Assembly (NCBI GenBank): GCA_958496175.1
Contig: OY292275.1
Span: 48,933,701 to 48,997,700 of the forward strand
Length of the DNA: 64,000 nucleotides
Direction: 5' to 3'
DNA from: Sisyra terminalis
Taxonomy: Eukaryota > Arthropoda > Insecta > Neuroptera > Sisyridae
This document shows positions 37,286 through 49,048 of the stretch, piece after piece. The notes beneath the pieces were generated by a model that was not told the origin of the DNA, ran no database searches, and saw nothing but the letters and a program-made list of their open reading frames with translations. Every line of letters begins with the position of its first letter. Position 1 is the stretch's first letter. Made by a program: the position numbers and the translations under genes.

Positions 37286-40249
37286 GTAACATATTTGAAA
37301 GTACTAGTGACTCCTGGCTCCTTAACTAATCGCTAAATAATCGATCATATTCTCTTCCAAAAAAAGTTGTAATAAATGATAGTTAGTAGACTAATTGGCA
37401 AGTTCTAATGTAGTTCTTTAAGAAAGAATCAAGAAATTATTTATGAAATGTATAACATTGTTTGATACTTGACCGTATTAAGAATCTTTTACAATTTAAA
37501 ACTCCAAACTACTAAACAAATATCCTCTCCTGGTAGCAATACAGAAATACTGGAATACAACCACTTATGTGTAAATAGTAAACACATTTTCTATTAGTGA
37601 TAAGCATTAACATCGTTTGAGTCATAAGATACATATGTTAGTCATTCATTGTTCCACTATACCTATCAATCAGTATTTTCATTTCTATATTTTAGGTTTT
37701 CACAAAGAATTTTCCAACCAACGTAACACTTTTTCTTTGAACGATATTTTATATGAAGCAAAATTCTTAAACGATCATATCAGTTATAAATCGGCAAAAA
37801 AATCAAGAAAGAAATGTCATCACAAAAGACGTGTTTATAGTGAAATCAAATATACAAGATACGATAGAGCCCTTTTAATGATTTTCCTTCGCTCATTTTA
37901 CGTTTATTTACAAATATGAGAAAGTGTTATCACAAAGTGGAAGATAAACATTGACATTTCATTCATAATATTATCATACAATCACCTGTCGGAAAAAATG
38001 ATTTGTTTGTGTTTGTGGTTGGTGCGTTAACGAGCTACTATGAAGGACTTTTTTCCAACGACTCAACAAAACTTCCCCCAGTCATAATACCTCTATTGTC
38101 TATCGATTTATCAGCCGCCGGTCTTAAGTTTGTATCAATAGGTATTTGAAATTATTGCGTACAAAATAAATATGTGAAAGTTAGATGTTATCATTCATTT
38201 TGTTAGCGGTTACTGTGATAGAATCTAAAAATATATTTCGTTGTATTCCTGTTTGTATTATCCTTTTTTTACTATTAAAACTGTAGTTCATAAATCTTTT
38301 CAAAATTTATTGCAAATATATTTGGTGTCGAAGAAAAACAATTTTTAAAGTAAATCATTTACAAATCATAACAAAATCTTGCAGAGTTTTAACAGTTTTC
38401 CTATTATTCTATATAAGTACCTATTATTCTATATATCAGGGTTAAATAATGTTCATATCCACAGAAATTTTATATCCAATACAAAATTCTACTACCTTAT
38501 AGAAATTTTGTTCCTTGGAACTATAGAAATACCATTAAATGATGGCACTACAGTAATTTTGTATTTGATTATGAACTTTCTTTCTACTCAGTATTGCTAT
38601 ATTGGCTATCTTTGACAATTCAAATTTCTTTGAGTTTGAACGTTTATGAAGGGGATAGGATATTTTTAAATTTAAGAAGATCTTAATCCAAATTAGGAGA
38701 AAGCATTTTCATACTATTGGGGTACTGTTGAATCCTCCGATATCCATATGTCAGACTTAATTTAAAACTACTTTTCTCATTCAGTTAAAATGCAGCACTG
38801 TATAACGATTAAAAGAGCTGGAGGTTTCCCATTCCAGTACTGAATCTATTGAACAGCATCTTGTTCGCCGGTCGCTGAAATTTGCCCGATTTCTCGAATA
38901 GGCGAATTAGGGACCCTATAATAAACCTAATAACCCTTCAGTAAACCTAAGACTGAAGTATTAAGTGTTCCCAAACCTAGTCCTGGGAATCGCAAAGGAA
39001 AAAAATAGATGATCCTTTGCACATGGCAATCTTTTTTACACTCATTTTATTTGCCATTTTGAAAGATAAATTTACTGTAAATTTCGTAATTAATGGATAA
39101 GAGAATATTCAACAAAATTAATTATTTGATTAAAATTTTCTTTAATTTTTAAGATGTATTTATATTGTATGTATATATCTAAGATTTATCTTATTTAAAA
39201 CAAGTATAGGTACATTACCTACTTATCATTTTTGAGATTTAAGAAATTTTGAAAACTGTTAGAAGCACTTTGATAAAGAAGTTATTAATTAATTTCAAAA
39301 AAATAAGGTATTTTTCTTCAGTCAAAATTGTTCCAACAAATAATTTGGGAATCACAGGAAATCTGTAATAATAGATACTATGATCATAAAAAGTAAGATT
39401 TACATACCTATAATATAGGTAGGTAAATTCGGTATTTTTACAGTGTCATAGGTACTTCACATCATTTTGATAATCCATGTGCAATTCTATTTTTTGAGTT
39501 TTTCTACAAATATTTTATTATTTTCTTATGATTTTAGCAAAAAGTTATACTGATAAACTCTAACTTTAAATTTCTAACTTTTTTTTTTGATTTGATGATA
39601 CGAATTTGTGGATAGAAGATGAGAACGAATTATTTCTATACTTAGAAACAAAGGTGAATGAAAAAATAATTTCTAAAGCTCAGTTATTTGATGCCAGTAC
39701 TAGTTTTTTTTTCAAATTTTAATTTGCTCTGTTTTCAATATTTTGTATTGATTATGGAACGCAATCACGTTCCTCAATTGTCCATTGAGACAAGTGGATG
39801 TATGTTATGAATTCATACTAAGTATATGGATTGAATAGTAAGTGCTTTTATGAACTACAATTACAAAGAAAATTATTTGCTAAAATATAAAATTATAATT
39901 ATAAAAAAAATGAAACCTATTTGTCCATGTTTGTAACTATTTCGACTTATTTAATGCTTGAATTTCCTGCCTTTTTGTTAAATACCTTTTGTGTAAATAA
40001 TATCCGGAATTTCTAATCTAAGTTAAAGTTCTTGCGAGAAATTAATTGTTGAATTACTTTTTTTCACGTAGGTACTTATTCTGACTTCCCAATACTTATT
40101 TGTTCTCAGTACGACGTTTAGTATGTTTTTTTTTTATCGAAAAGTTGATTTTTTGTGATCTTAAAAGAATTTTATTAAAATTACTTATATTTTTCGAATT
40201 TTTCTTTTTGAATTTGTTATCCTATAGTGAAGTAAAGATTATTCAAGCA
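37286..40249. other. Coding intron 1 (left part), AT-rich
   Basis: Intron from donor GTAACA. The 100-codon frame at 37617-37919 and the frame at 38379 have no domain. A dispersed-repeat fragment lies at 38800-38990. The remainder is AT-rich with nothing recognised. Confidence 0.6.
38800..38990 (+). repeat. Dispersed repeat fragment, related to 63290-63440
   Basis: GTCGCTGAAATTTGC followed by AATAGGCGAATTAGGGACCC (38870-38919) parallels GTAGCTGAGATTTGC and AATAGGTGAAATAGGGACCC at about 63324-63370. Same strand, unknown family. Confidence 0.45.
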
Positions 40250-41290
40250 AAATCCGAATGCAATTTCAAATTATGAGCCCTGGATGACATTGAGGACATT
40301 TACCTTAAATTCACCGAAACTCAAATGAATGAATCGAGTTTACGTCTTACAATAATTGAAACCGTTCAAAGATTCGAGAGATAAAATCGACCGAGAATCG
40401 TCACAAAGTCAAAATCAGTTGAAATGTCGCATTAATTTCTCTCTTTTTCCATATAGATAGATACATGTGGGTTTATTTTGTCTTTATAACGAAACGAAAA
40501 CAAAGAGTTTATCTCTTTGATAAACGGAATTCGAAATTGAAATTTACATTGTGTGTTTGCCGAAGCATGTCGCTGCCGTTTCAATTATTTCTACTTGAGT
40601 GTTATACTATATCTACCTACTACCACTGTACCAACATATAACATTTAAGTTTCCATTAAATGACTTTGCTTTCGAGGAATTCACTTCATACTTTCATGCT
40701 TGATGCATAACAGTAGGCAGATAGAAGCTTTTTGAAATTTCCTCATTGGAAAAGACATTTTTTTGTTGTTGTCGTTGGCAAATCCTTTATGGTCGCAAGC
40801 TGGAAAGTACAATAAACTCGTTTCAAAAACGTTATACTCGTATAGAGAATTAATAATAAATTATTCAAGATTTGTCCAGTGGTGAGTGATTCCAGTTGTG
40901 ACGATTTGCGAGGAAAATATGGCTTGAGGAGCCGATTGTTGGTGGAAAAAAGCGTCCGTCCGTCGGTCGGTCGTGCATCGTCTGCTACGATGTTATGTCA
41001 CAATTGCCATTCGTCACTGTCAACAATCGTGCATGTTACATTGACAGACCCATTACAATTATAGACATGTATGACGTCTTCTCGGAAAAGAATCGTATTT
41101 TTATGTTTACATAACAGACGACGTCTCAGCGTCGACCTCTGTCTCAAATGCGACCAAGAAAAGAGAACAAAGAATCGCTTAACAATCACTTCGCGACTAA
41201 TCGAGTGGACTTTAAGCTCTGGAGCGTCGCCGTACCTAAACGAATCAAATTACTTAATTACTTTAACTGCTAATATTCTCATTTTTATTT
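40250..41290. promoter_or_regulatory. CpG-rich island in coding intron 1 (candidate enhancer)
   Basis: The strongest composition shift in this intron, especially 40880-41240. It includes CGTCCGTCCGTCGGTCGGTCG (near 40953), a CRE-type TGACGTC (41070-41076) and AACAAAG/AACAATC SOX-like words. Short frames on both strands (40879-41313) show no domain. It could alternatively be an internal promoter. No splice sites linking it to the coding exons were identified. Confidence 0.35.
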
Positions 41291-41574
41291 GCAACCATTT
41301 TTTTGCTTTCTAATGAATGATCTAACAAACTTTGTCATAGGTACAATTTACAACATAGATGGTTTCTTCAAAAAGAAGTGTCATATTTAAATACAACCCT
41401 AACAATAATTCAACTGAAATTCTAAAACCAAGAAATAAGATTTAATTTGAAATACTTAAAAGCTGGATTGTAAAGCAATGATATATAACGGATATAGGCT
41501 TTACGAATTAGGCTCTACAAAAAATAAATTTGATTTTCTTAATGATAATTGCAGACGATTTTCTTTGGGTGAAT

Positions 41575-41815
41575 GAATAGTTGATTGGATTATCCTATTG
41601 TCAATTTTGGTGGAACACCTTTTGGATCATAGAAAGATTTCACGCTCATGTTCTTACTGGCAAAAAGCTGGTTCAGAAAAATGTTAATTTCCTCATTCAA
41701 AGTAAAGGTTTTATCGTCTAATTTTTTTAGAGACTGAAATAAATAATCATTAGATGCAATAGCGTAGCTTAGTGGTTGCAAAGGGAAATATGAGCCCTGT
41801 GCGGCATATGGAAAT
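41575..41815 (-). pseudogene. mariner transposase C-terminal relic
   Basis: Minus-strand reading gives PLQPLSYAIASNDYLFQSLK, then a loop with TFTLNEEINIFLNQLFASKN and SFYDPKGVPPKL. In mariner transposases the corresponding block runs P.YSPDLAPSDYHLFRSL...F....EVK..L..FFASK...FY..GI..LP..W (family knowledge). The third catalytic acidic residue, normally the first D of 'PDLAPSDYHLF', is lost here (AIASNDY). Only about 75 residues remain and no terminal repeats were found. Confidence 0.75.
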
Positions 41816-42558
41816 GGGGCGGTATATTGACGTTGATAATTTCGTTACAGATTTTACTTTGGGTAGAACACAAAGAATACATTTAAAAATAACTAAATAT
41901 TTCACAGGTTTCTACCTTTTTAGCAAGTTTCTAAATTAGTATTGAAAATAAGGGGTGGCGAATTTTCAGTTGATCTCATATAGAGAATATTGAAGCTTTG
42001 GCTGTTTATTCCATTCAAGCTATAAAAGCTTTTAGTGAATAACTAAATTAGAAAAAAGAAAAATAAAGAACGAAGATTTTCTTCCGAAATTTTGCCAATT
42101 CTCGTTTACCCGAAGACCGATATGTTAAAAAAATTGTTAGCTCGAAGTACGTAATCTGATTCTTGCTATATACTGCTTAACTCTCCCATGCTTATGGGTA
42201 TGTATTAATTACATACTACCCTTAGACATCTCTATGTATATTTAAATATTTCTATAAATATATGAGATAATGAATTTATATTTTAGGTATTTCTCCCTGA
42301 AACTGTTACTTATAAAATAAAATCATAAAAGTAGCAAAAATAGCAAAAATAGGATGTATCCAACACATCTAGGTGACTTATCGAAAAATCTATCAGTTTA
42401 ACAATAATTAACAATTCAATCAAACGTCCGTTAGTTTGGGATATTTTTGGATATTTTTTTAATTAATATTTTTAAGCATGGGATTTTAGTTTTTAGATTG
42501 ATGGGAGTTAAATCCGTTTTTTCAGTTCAAAGAGTATACATAATTACATACTCTATAT

Positions 42559-42624
<66 letters not shown>

Positions 42625-43899
42625 TTTATATATATATATATATATATATAATAATTATATATACTACATATAAGAGTATGTATAATAATAGTGCATGTAC
42701 TATTATTTTTAGGGGAAAAAGCCAGTGATTTGAAGAACAATAATAAATAAGTACAACTCAAGCAGATTTAGGGTTCTTAAAGCTTTAATTTACTCCATTT
42801 TTACACTAATACGTAAAACCGAAACCTTTTAATTTCACTTTTCATATCACTCAATACTTTATCATATTCTAAAAAAGATTACTCAAGAAAATCAAGTAGG
42901 TATCTAATTTTATTTAATCATAAATGGATAACTGAACTGTTTAGTAAAGATATATCCAAGAAAGATAGACATGTTCCTATTTTCAGTTCCAAAATTCTAC
43001 ACTTAATGCAGTAATCGATAACTCGCCTAAATTTAGAGCATAGTTTCTCAATTTTTTTTGTTTTGTAAACACTTCTAAAGGATTTTTAAGTGACAATAAA
43101 TGTTTGTTTATTGTGTTTCTCAAACATATTTCATCTTTTAACCAAAAATATAAAAGTTTTTTAATCTTACGGAAAAACTACCCTATAATTTACTGATCCT
43201 ATACTATGCTACCCTTATATATTTAGTTTGAACATGAAGTAATTTCATTTCTGAAGTAACAACTGAAGTAATTTCATTTCTCAACTTTACACCTCAATTC
43301 AACTTTAAAATCTATGCTTATGTTATTAAAGATTTGTGTTTTTTAATATCCATAAGCGATATTTTTCCTACATTTTTCATTATATTTTCCATGAGCTAAT
43401 TTTCGGTTGCTCGGTTAGATTTATTGCTTCTTCCAGAGTACTGCGTATTTTCAACGACCTTCTTTTATTCGAAATTGGTCACACTTCCTTCTTTTTTTTT
43501 CTTGAGAGCTTCCAATTTTCAAGATGCCATTGTAGATCAAATGGTATCTCTATAAAATGTATCTATTCATCATATCTACTTATCTAAAATTGATTTTATA
43601 ATATCCATCATATTTGGTAGATAAGAATTATAGGATATTAATTTTTGACCGATTTGAAAAAAGAGAAGGCCTATCCTTTTTATCTTATACTCTTCTATAT
43701 AAAAAGATATACCTTGTAATCTTTTGGTTTGAGTTGATTTTATTGTTAGATTTTTTTGTGGTTTTGAATAAAATTGATTGTTTTAAAAGTATTATTTAAA
43801 AATTATACTTTAAACCAGTAAGTTTGAATGTAACCTATGTAGCTACTTAAAGAATAAAAACTTTTTTTTCGAAATTGACGAGAGGCCTTATTTATAATT
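41816..43899. other. Coding intron 1, AT-rich with microsatellite
   Basis: Holds the TA microsatellite (listed separately) and a small direct repeat of TGAAGTAATTTCATTTCT at about 43236-43283. Frames at 42447 and 42567 are microsatellite translations; those at 43336 and 43614 are chance. Confidence 0.5.
42561..42660. repeat. (TA)n microsatellite
   Basis: Two TA runs of roughly 50 and 24 bases, separated by GTATTTTA. Confidence 0.95.
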
Positions 43900-45420
43900 T
43901 GCATCAATTAACATCTGTTTACCGACTCGTTAGTACTTTCTTCATAATTTAAAACGTTCAAAACTGAATACACATATATACACCAACACCCAAGCCCTAC
44001 TATTTGTACGAAACAATGAGTTGTTGAACAATTTTCAGTAAACTTTTTCGAAAATTTAAGAGCTACTGTTGAGAGAATCTGGCAAGTGTTGTGGTGTGCG
44101 GAGGAACTGTTGAAATTTCAATGGGATTTTTCAATGCGAACATTTCATACATTTTGTATACGTAAATACAATAACTTCATATAACAGATGGTTTGAGTTT
44201 CGGTGAAATATTGGACTTGTGTGATAAGAAGATGGCGATGGCCACCTACCCGAACTATTTGAATAATTGCAGTTTGTTTTGTGACTAATTCTCGACGACT
44301 GCCTCTCCACTTTAAGTATTTGTTGAATTCTTACACAATACACATCGTACAACACACAAAATCACGTATGTATATATCCGTACCACCGTAGAATAAGTGA
44401 AAGAGCATTTGGAGTGTTGATTTATTATATTTTAATGGGACTTGAAATATTGTTCTCATTTGTACACTAGTTTCTCACTCGACAAGCCGCACCAAAAACC
44501 ATTCATTTTAATCTATCAATTCCACAAAAATTCATCCAAAAACACAATCGTTTTTTGTCAATTTACTCAATCAAAAATCGCCACTAACCAACAGAGATAA
44601 TTGTGTAATTTTCGTCGAAACAAATCAACATAACTGGCATTCATTGTTTCTTTATTATTCCGAAAAGCCTTTGTATTGAAAAGTGGCGGTATCAATAAAT
44701 TTTTATTTTATGAGCCACTCGTTGAGATCCGACATTGGTCACATAAAGCCTTAATGTCGCTCATTCCAATCAATTAGAAGCCGAATTTCTTCTGTGTCGT
44801 TATTGCTTAATTACATCGGAAAAAATACAACAGACTCGGAATTCGATTCGATTCGATGAAGATATCATATCAACGATGAAGGATCACACGAACCAAAAAA
44901 ACATGTCACAGATAATTGAACACATTGCTCGTTTATCGAACTGGATTTTTCAAACGATTTTGGAGGTCTTCGATGCCCAACGAAGCACACCACCAAATAA
45001 GAGAAATCGAAAAATTTTCAACTTCAAAACGTTTTACAATGCTAACTTCTTAATTAAAACATCCCATCAAAACAAAAATGGAATATAAAAAGGGCATCAA
45101 AACGTAACTGAAACGTAATGGAATATTTGATGATTTTTCATGAATTTTTCTATCACGAACACCTGCTGTTTATCTTGCAGCTATTGTACAAAGCTTAAGT
45201 TTTCCGTGTTTGCGATGACAAAGCTTTATTTGTAAGCCCTTAACGATGAGAATTGTTACACCTTTCCTTTATCTTATTTGCAAACTAATCGATTCACCAA
45301 TAAAATTCCAGTTACACTTTGACCGATTATACTGAAGTCCAGAGAAAATTTAAGCGGATGAAGCTTTTCTCAAAACATAAACTTTGCCAGTAGGAAGTAT
45401 AAAGGAAAGTTGCCCTCTTC
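43900..45420. promoter_or_regulatory. Large complex intronic island (candidate enhancer)
   Basis: About 1.5 kb of non-repetitive sequence. It has many homeodomain-like words (TAATTG, CAATTA, TTAATTACA), a posterior-Hox-like TTTTATTTTATGAGC near 44701, and CpG words. Short frames lack domains. It is the best conserved-noncoding candidate in this intron by eye. Confidence 0.35.
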
Positions 45421-46987
45421 CATATAAACGATCAAGAATTTCTCTAAACTCGAAAAGATTTTATTCTATCCTTTTTTATTTTACATAACTATAATATTTT
45501 GAACCTCAAAAATTGTATTTTTAATTTATAATGCACCAAACCTAATCGTATATGCAGACATGGAAAATTATGTTAACCCCGAATGGGTAGAGATAAGTCC
45601 TCACATAATTGTGTTCTAGTTGTAAAATTTCTAGAGGGTAGAGTCATGTTTATAATACTTTTACCCATAGTACTATTGTTTAGGTAAAGCTTTAGGCTGA
45701 AAGCTCAGATATTATAGAGAAATACATTTCTGGTATAGAATAAATTCACATAAGTTTCTTCCTAAAACTAAATCTTTTTCACAAAGATAAGATAGGCTGA
45801 AGAAAGCTATTTTTTTTTGTCCCTGTTCATTTACTTCGCAAATTTTAATTATAAAAAGGAACAAAAACATAAAATTTGTTTTAGACAAAACATATATTAG
45901 AAAATGTATTTTACATTACTATCATTATCGTGGGGATAACGAGGGATAAACTATCATTATCATAGGGCAAGTGCTCTAGAGATTATTCAAACAAGGGTGC
46001 AAAATTTTCCTGGAAAAGTGATTAATTATTAACTTTTATTATAGTTTAGCTGAAAAATAAAAATATGTATTCATACAACAATAGATCAAAAATGCGAAAT
46101 ATACGATTTAGCATTGTTTTAGTGTCAGAGCTTTTTAAACTATAATTCGCGACTACGATTGGGGTCGCAAGTTTGCCGTAGGGTCATCAATTTTTTTTTA
46201 AATTTCTTATTTGTTTAATATTTTCACATTATGTATTATATATTAAAATTCATGATCAAATTAAATGGCCAAAAACTACAATAAAATATTTGGCTGCAAT
46301 GTTTATAAGATTCCTCAACCCTCCCTTATTATAGACTATCTACCCCAAAATATTTAAGAAATCCTAGGGTAGAAAAATATAATAAAAAAGGAATTGAAAT
46401 GACTGATTTTGAAAATGATATAATTTATGATCTTTTTGAGTTGAATATGGTGAAAATGGTATAATATTACAGGCAAATTATTTCATGATATGTATACGAA
46501 CATATGTATGTACTAAATGGTGCAATTTTAATGCTTGCCATGTTTTATTAGTACAGCCCTGGACTACAGTAAGTTAAAGAAGGATGAAAACAATTTTAAA
46601 TCACAACCTATATATTTTTACAATATTTTTCCTTCTGTATGTATGCGATTGTAGGAAAATGGAACCAATATGACTTAATAATGACTTAAAGCTCAAAAAA
46701 GCTCTGTGTATTGTCATATTATTGTCAATGATTCGAAAAAACGTAGTAATGAAGCCTTTTAAAAAGTATGTTAAAAAGCCTTTTGAATTTTATTTTGGAA
46801 TCAAGGCAATTGTAATTTACTGTGATTTGTACGGAAAATTCAAAACATTTTTATTGATTGAACTTTTTGTAAACTTGAAGAAGTGTATGCAATAGAAATA
46901 AATGTTCCTTCATTGAAATTTTCTCCATTTTAAATATTTCTTTAGATCTTCAAAGTGTTTTTCAAAGTATTATTTTTGTTTTTCCAG
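45421..46987. other. 3' part of coding intron 1, AT-rich with a possible hAT end
   Basis: At 46126 CAGAGCTTTTTAAACTATAA, followed by GGGGTCGCAAG, resembles a hAT 5' terminus (CAG.GCTT.T.AAACT...TCGCGAC). A possible right end GTACAGCCCTG lies at 46561, but the flanking 8-mers do not match. The intron ends TTGTTTTTCCAG at 46987. Confidence 0.45.
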
Positions 46988-47382
46988 AATGTTTTCCGTG
47001 AAACGTTGCGGCCGATGTCAGGCCGGGATTTCCGCCAGTGAATTGGTGATGCGAGCACGTGACCTCGTCTACCACTTGCACTGCTTTACGTGTGCCTCCT
47101 GTGCCATTCCATTATCGAAAGGCGATCATTTCGGGATGCGCGACGGCCTCGTCTACTGTCGTCCGCACTACGAACTCCTCTACAGCGGCGAATACTGCGA
47201 CCCCATGGAAATCGGTTCCATGTTCCGTACAACCGGCTCACCAAGCCTCCAATACCACCTGTCGCCAAGTCCTGCGACCGTCCAAAAAGGACGACCACGA
47301 AAACGAAAAATTCCACCAGGATCCGAATCGCCGGGTTCGGCCGAAATGCCAGTCAACATGCGAATGAGTGCAAGCTCCTTAG
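46988..47382 (+). CDS. ap2: apterous B coding exon 2: LIM2 and basic linker
   Basis: This exon follows the acceptor TTTCCAG and completes codon 74, then encodes residues 75-205 and the first base of codon 206. LIM2 has ligands C81, C84, H103, C106, C109, C112, C131 and H134, with core words RCGRCQAGISASELVMRARD and GDHFGMRDGLVYC. After LIM2 come a linker with GEYCDPMEI, the basic KGRPRKRK motif (residues 174-181, conserved in Lhx2/9 and Apterous, AT-hook-like and probably nuclear-targeting), and a Pro/Ser-rich stretch. The donor is TTAG|GTAAGT, phase 1. The exon is far GC-richer than its surroundings, which produces long shadow frames on both strands. The phase matches the LIM1 exon and the homeodomain exon exactly. 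Confidence 0.96.
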
Positions 47383-48110
47383 GTAAGTGACGTAGTTAAT
47401 ACTTGGCTGAAATGGAACAGCTGGTTTCAAAGGTTTCGAATATTCTATGGGCATCGAAATGTTGATCTACCAAAAGTTGAATGATATCGGACAGGTGTTG
47501 TTATGGGTGCAATTAATGGATCAGTACGTGAAGCTCCGAAAGACAAAGTACAATGGGTTATAAACTATGTTTTATTATATGATAAGTTTCGAAACCGCTG
47601 CCGAATTCGTGACTGTCCTTATTGCTCTTTCGGGTGCCAGGAATGCCCGGTTTGTCGCAGTATTGGCTACCACGTTTCCTCGGTTGGGACGCAATCCAAT
47701 CAATGGATCTAAACAGAAATGGACGATTTGATCTGTCACTGGGTGTCCAGTGGTTGTCGTCGTTGTGGCCACCCACCGACTCTGGCGAGCGCAGTAGCCA
47801 ATAAATAACGTGACCTTCTTCAGATCTCTTAAGGACTATCTCTTGCTGCCTGAATTCAATTTAAACAAAACGAGTTTTCGATGACAATAAAAAAGCATTA
47901 AGTCGTGTGTTCGAGTGCAACTAGCGCAACCTGCAACCTGCAAACGCCAAACAACCTCACACATACATACATGTATGCATACAAATGCATCTACAATTCT
48001 TTGTACCATTTTTGTCTCTTGGGATGCATTTTGTTTGCTTTGAATACATTTAGTTTTATCAACACGGTCGAAGACGAACCGAATAAGAATAAAATAAAAA
48101 AATAAAAAAC
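47383..48110. promoter_or_regulatory. GC-elevated block just downstream of the LIM2 exon
   Basis: At about 47500-47830 composition stays high, and four overlapping short frames occur (47503-47804), but no acceptor/donor pair or domain supports an exon. It may be a conserved intronic element or, less likely, an alternative exon with a domain I cannot recognise. Confidence 0.3.
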
Positions 48111-48574
48111 ACTTTAAATATTTTTACACATTCTTCTTCTGTTACGCTTCTTCTTCCACATCTCGTCTATTAGTGGACACCAAAGAAAGATTTAACGAAA
48201 GATAATTTGGCTCGTAATAAATCAAACAAATTTCCACTATTAATTAGAAAATACGGTTTTTATCTTAATTTGATCCCACCAAGGAAATTATAACCTTTAA
48301 CACGCCTGGATTATAGGGTCTTAGATTGAATCGTCAGACAGTAGATTACATATAATGGAACTTTACCAATACTGGCTTTTTATACCTGAAAAAGACAACA
48401 ATGCATACAATACAATCAAGTAAAAAACAAGTTCCAGACAAAAAATTAAATTTTTTACACATATCTTTACAAAAGAGTGTCATTTAATATAGCCAATTTA
48501 AAGTAGAAGGTGACGGCAATGAAACTAAGTATGATATAATTCTTTCATAAATATTAAAACTAAAAATATCCTTA
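48111..48574. other. Coding intron 2, AT-rich spacer
   Basis: Nothing recognised. Confidence 0.4.
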
Positions 48575-49048
48575 AGCAGCTTCTGAATGTACCGAGTAGG
48601 GTATTTACCATAAGGCTTTGGAAAACATGACCCGAAGGGTCATAAGCTTTAATCCTATAGTATGATATTTTTCTGGCTAAAATATTTTTGTAGATTCTTC
48701 GTTTATTCCCCAGGGAACTCAATCGAACGTAAAGTATATTGCTTCTTTTATTGATAATATAAAGATTTACATATAAATCGTATGAAAGAATTTCAATTAA
48801 TAGTAAGCAGCTTCCAAATGTATCAAGTGGCTTATTAAGTTATTAACCATAAAGCTTTGGAAAACATGACCCGAAGGGTCATAAGCTTTTCGGTGTTTAT
48901 TCTATAATATGGTCTTTTTCTGATTAAAACATTTTTGTAGATTCTTCGTTAGTTTCTCAGGGAACTCGATCGAAAGTAAAATATATTACTGCTGTTATTA
49001 ATATTGTTAAGGTTAACATAAAAATAGTGTGAAAGATTTTCAATTAAC
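48575..49048. repeat. Two-copy tandem repeat, 231-bp period
   Basis: Units begin AGCAGCTTC at 48575 and 48806. Both contain the palindromic word ATGACCCGAAGGGTCATAAG, then TTTTTGTAGATTCTTCGTT, CAGGGAACTC.ATCGAA and a TTTCAATTAA end. Noncoding and diverged. Confidence 0.8.

Noticed and set aside
37617..37919. 100-codon ORF in coding intron 1
   Set aside because: Lysine/tyrosine-rich chance frame, no motif.
42447..42761. ORFs on both strands across the TA repeat
   Set aside because: Translations of a microsatellite (alternating Tyr/Ile).
46126..46561. hAT MITE with CAGAGC...GCCCTG ends
   Set aside because: The left end looks hAT-like, but flanking 8-mers do not match and the ends pair over only a few bases.
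47059..47386. Four overlapping open frames of 76-102 codons on both strands
   Set aside because: All are shadows of the GC-rich LIM2 exon; only the zinc-finger frame has domain structure and matching splice phases.
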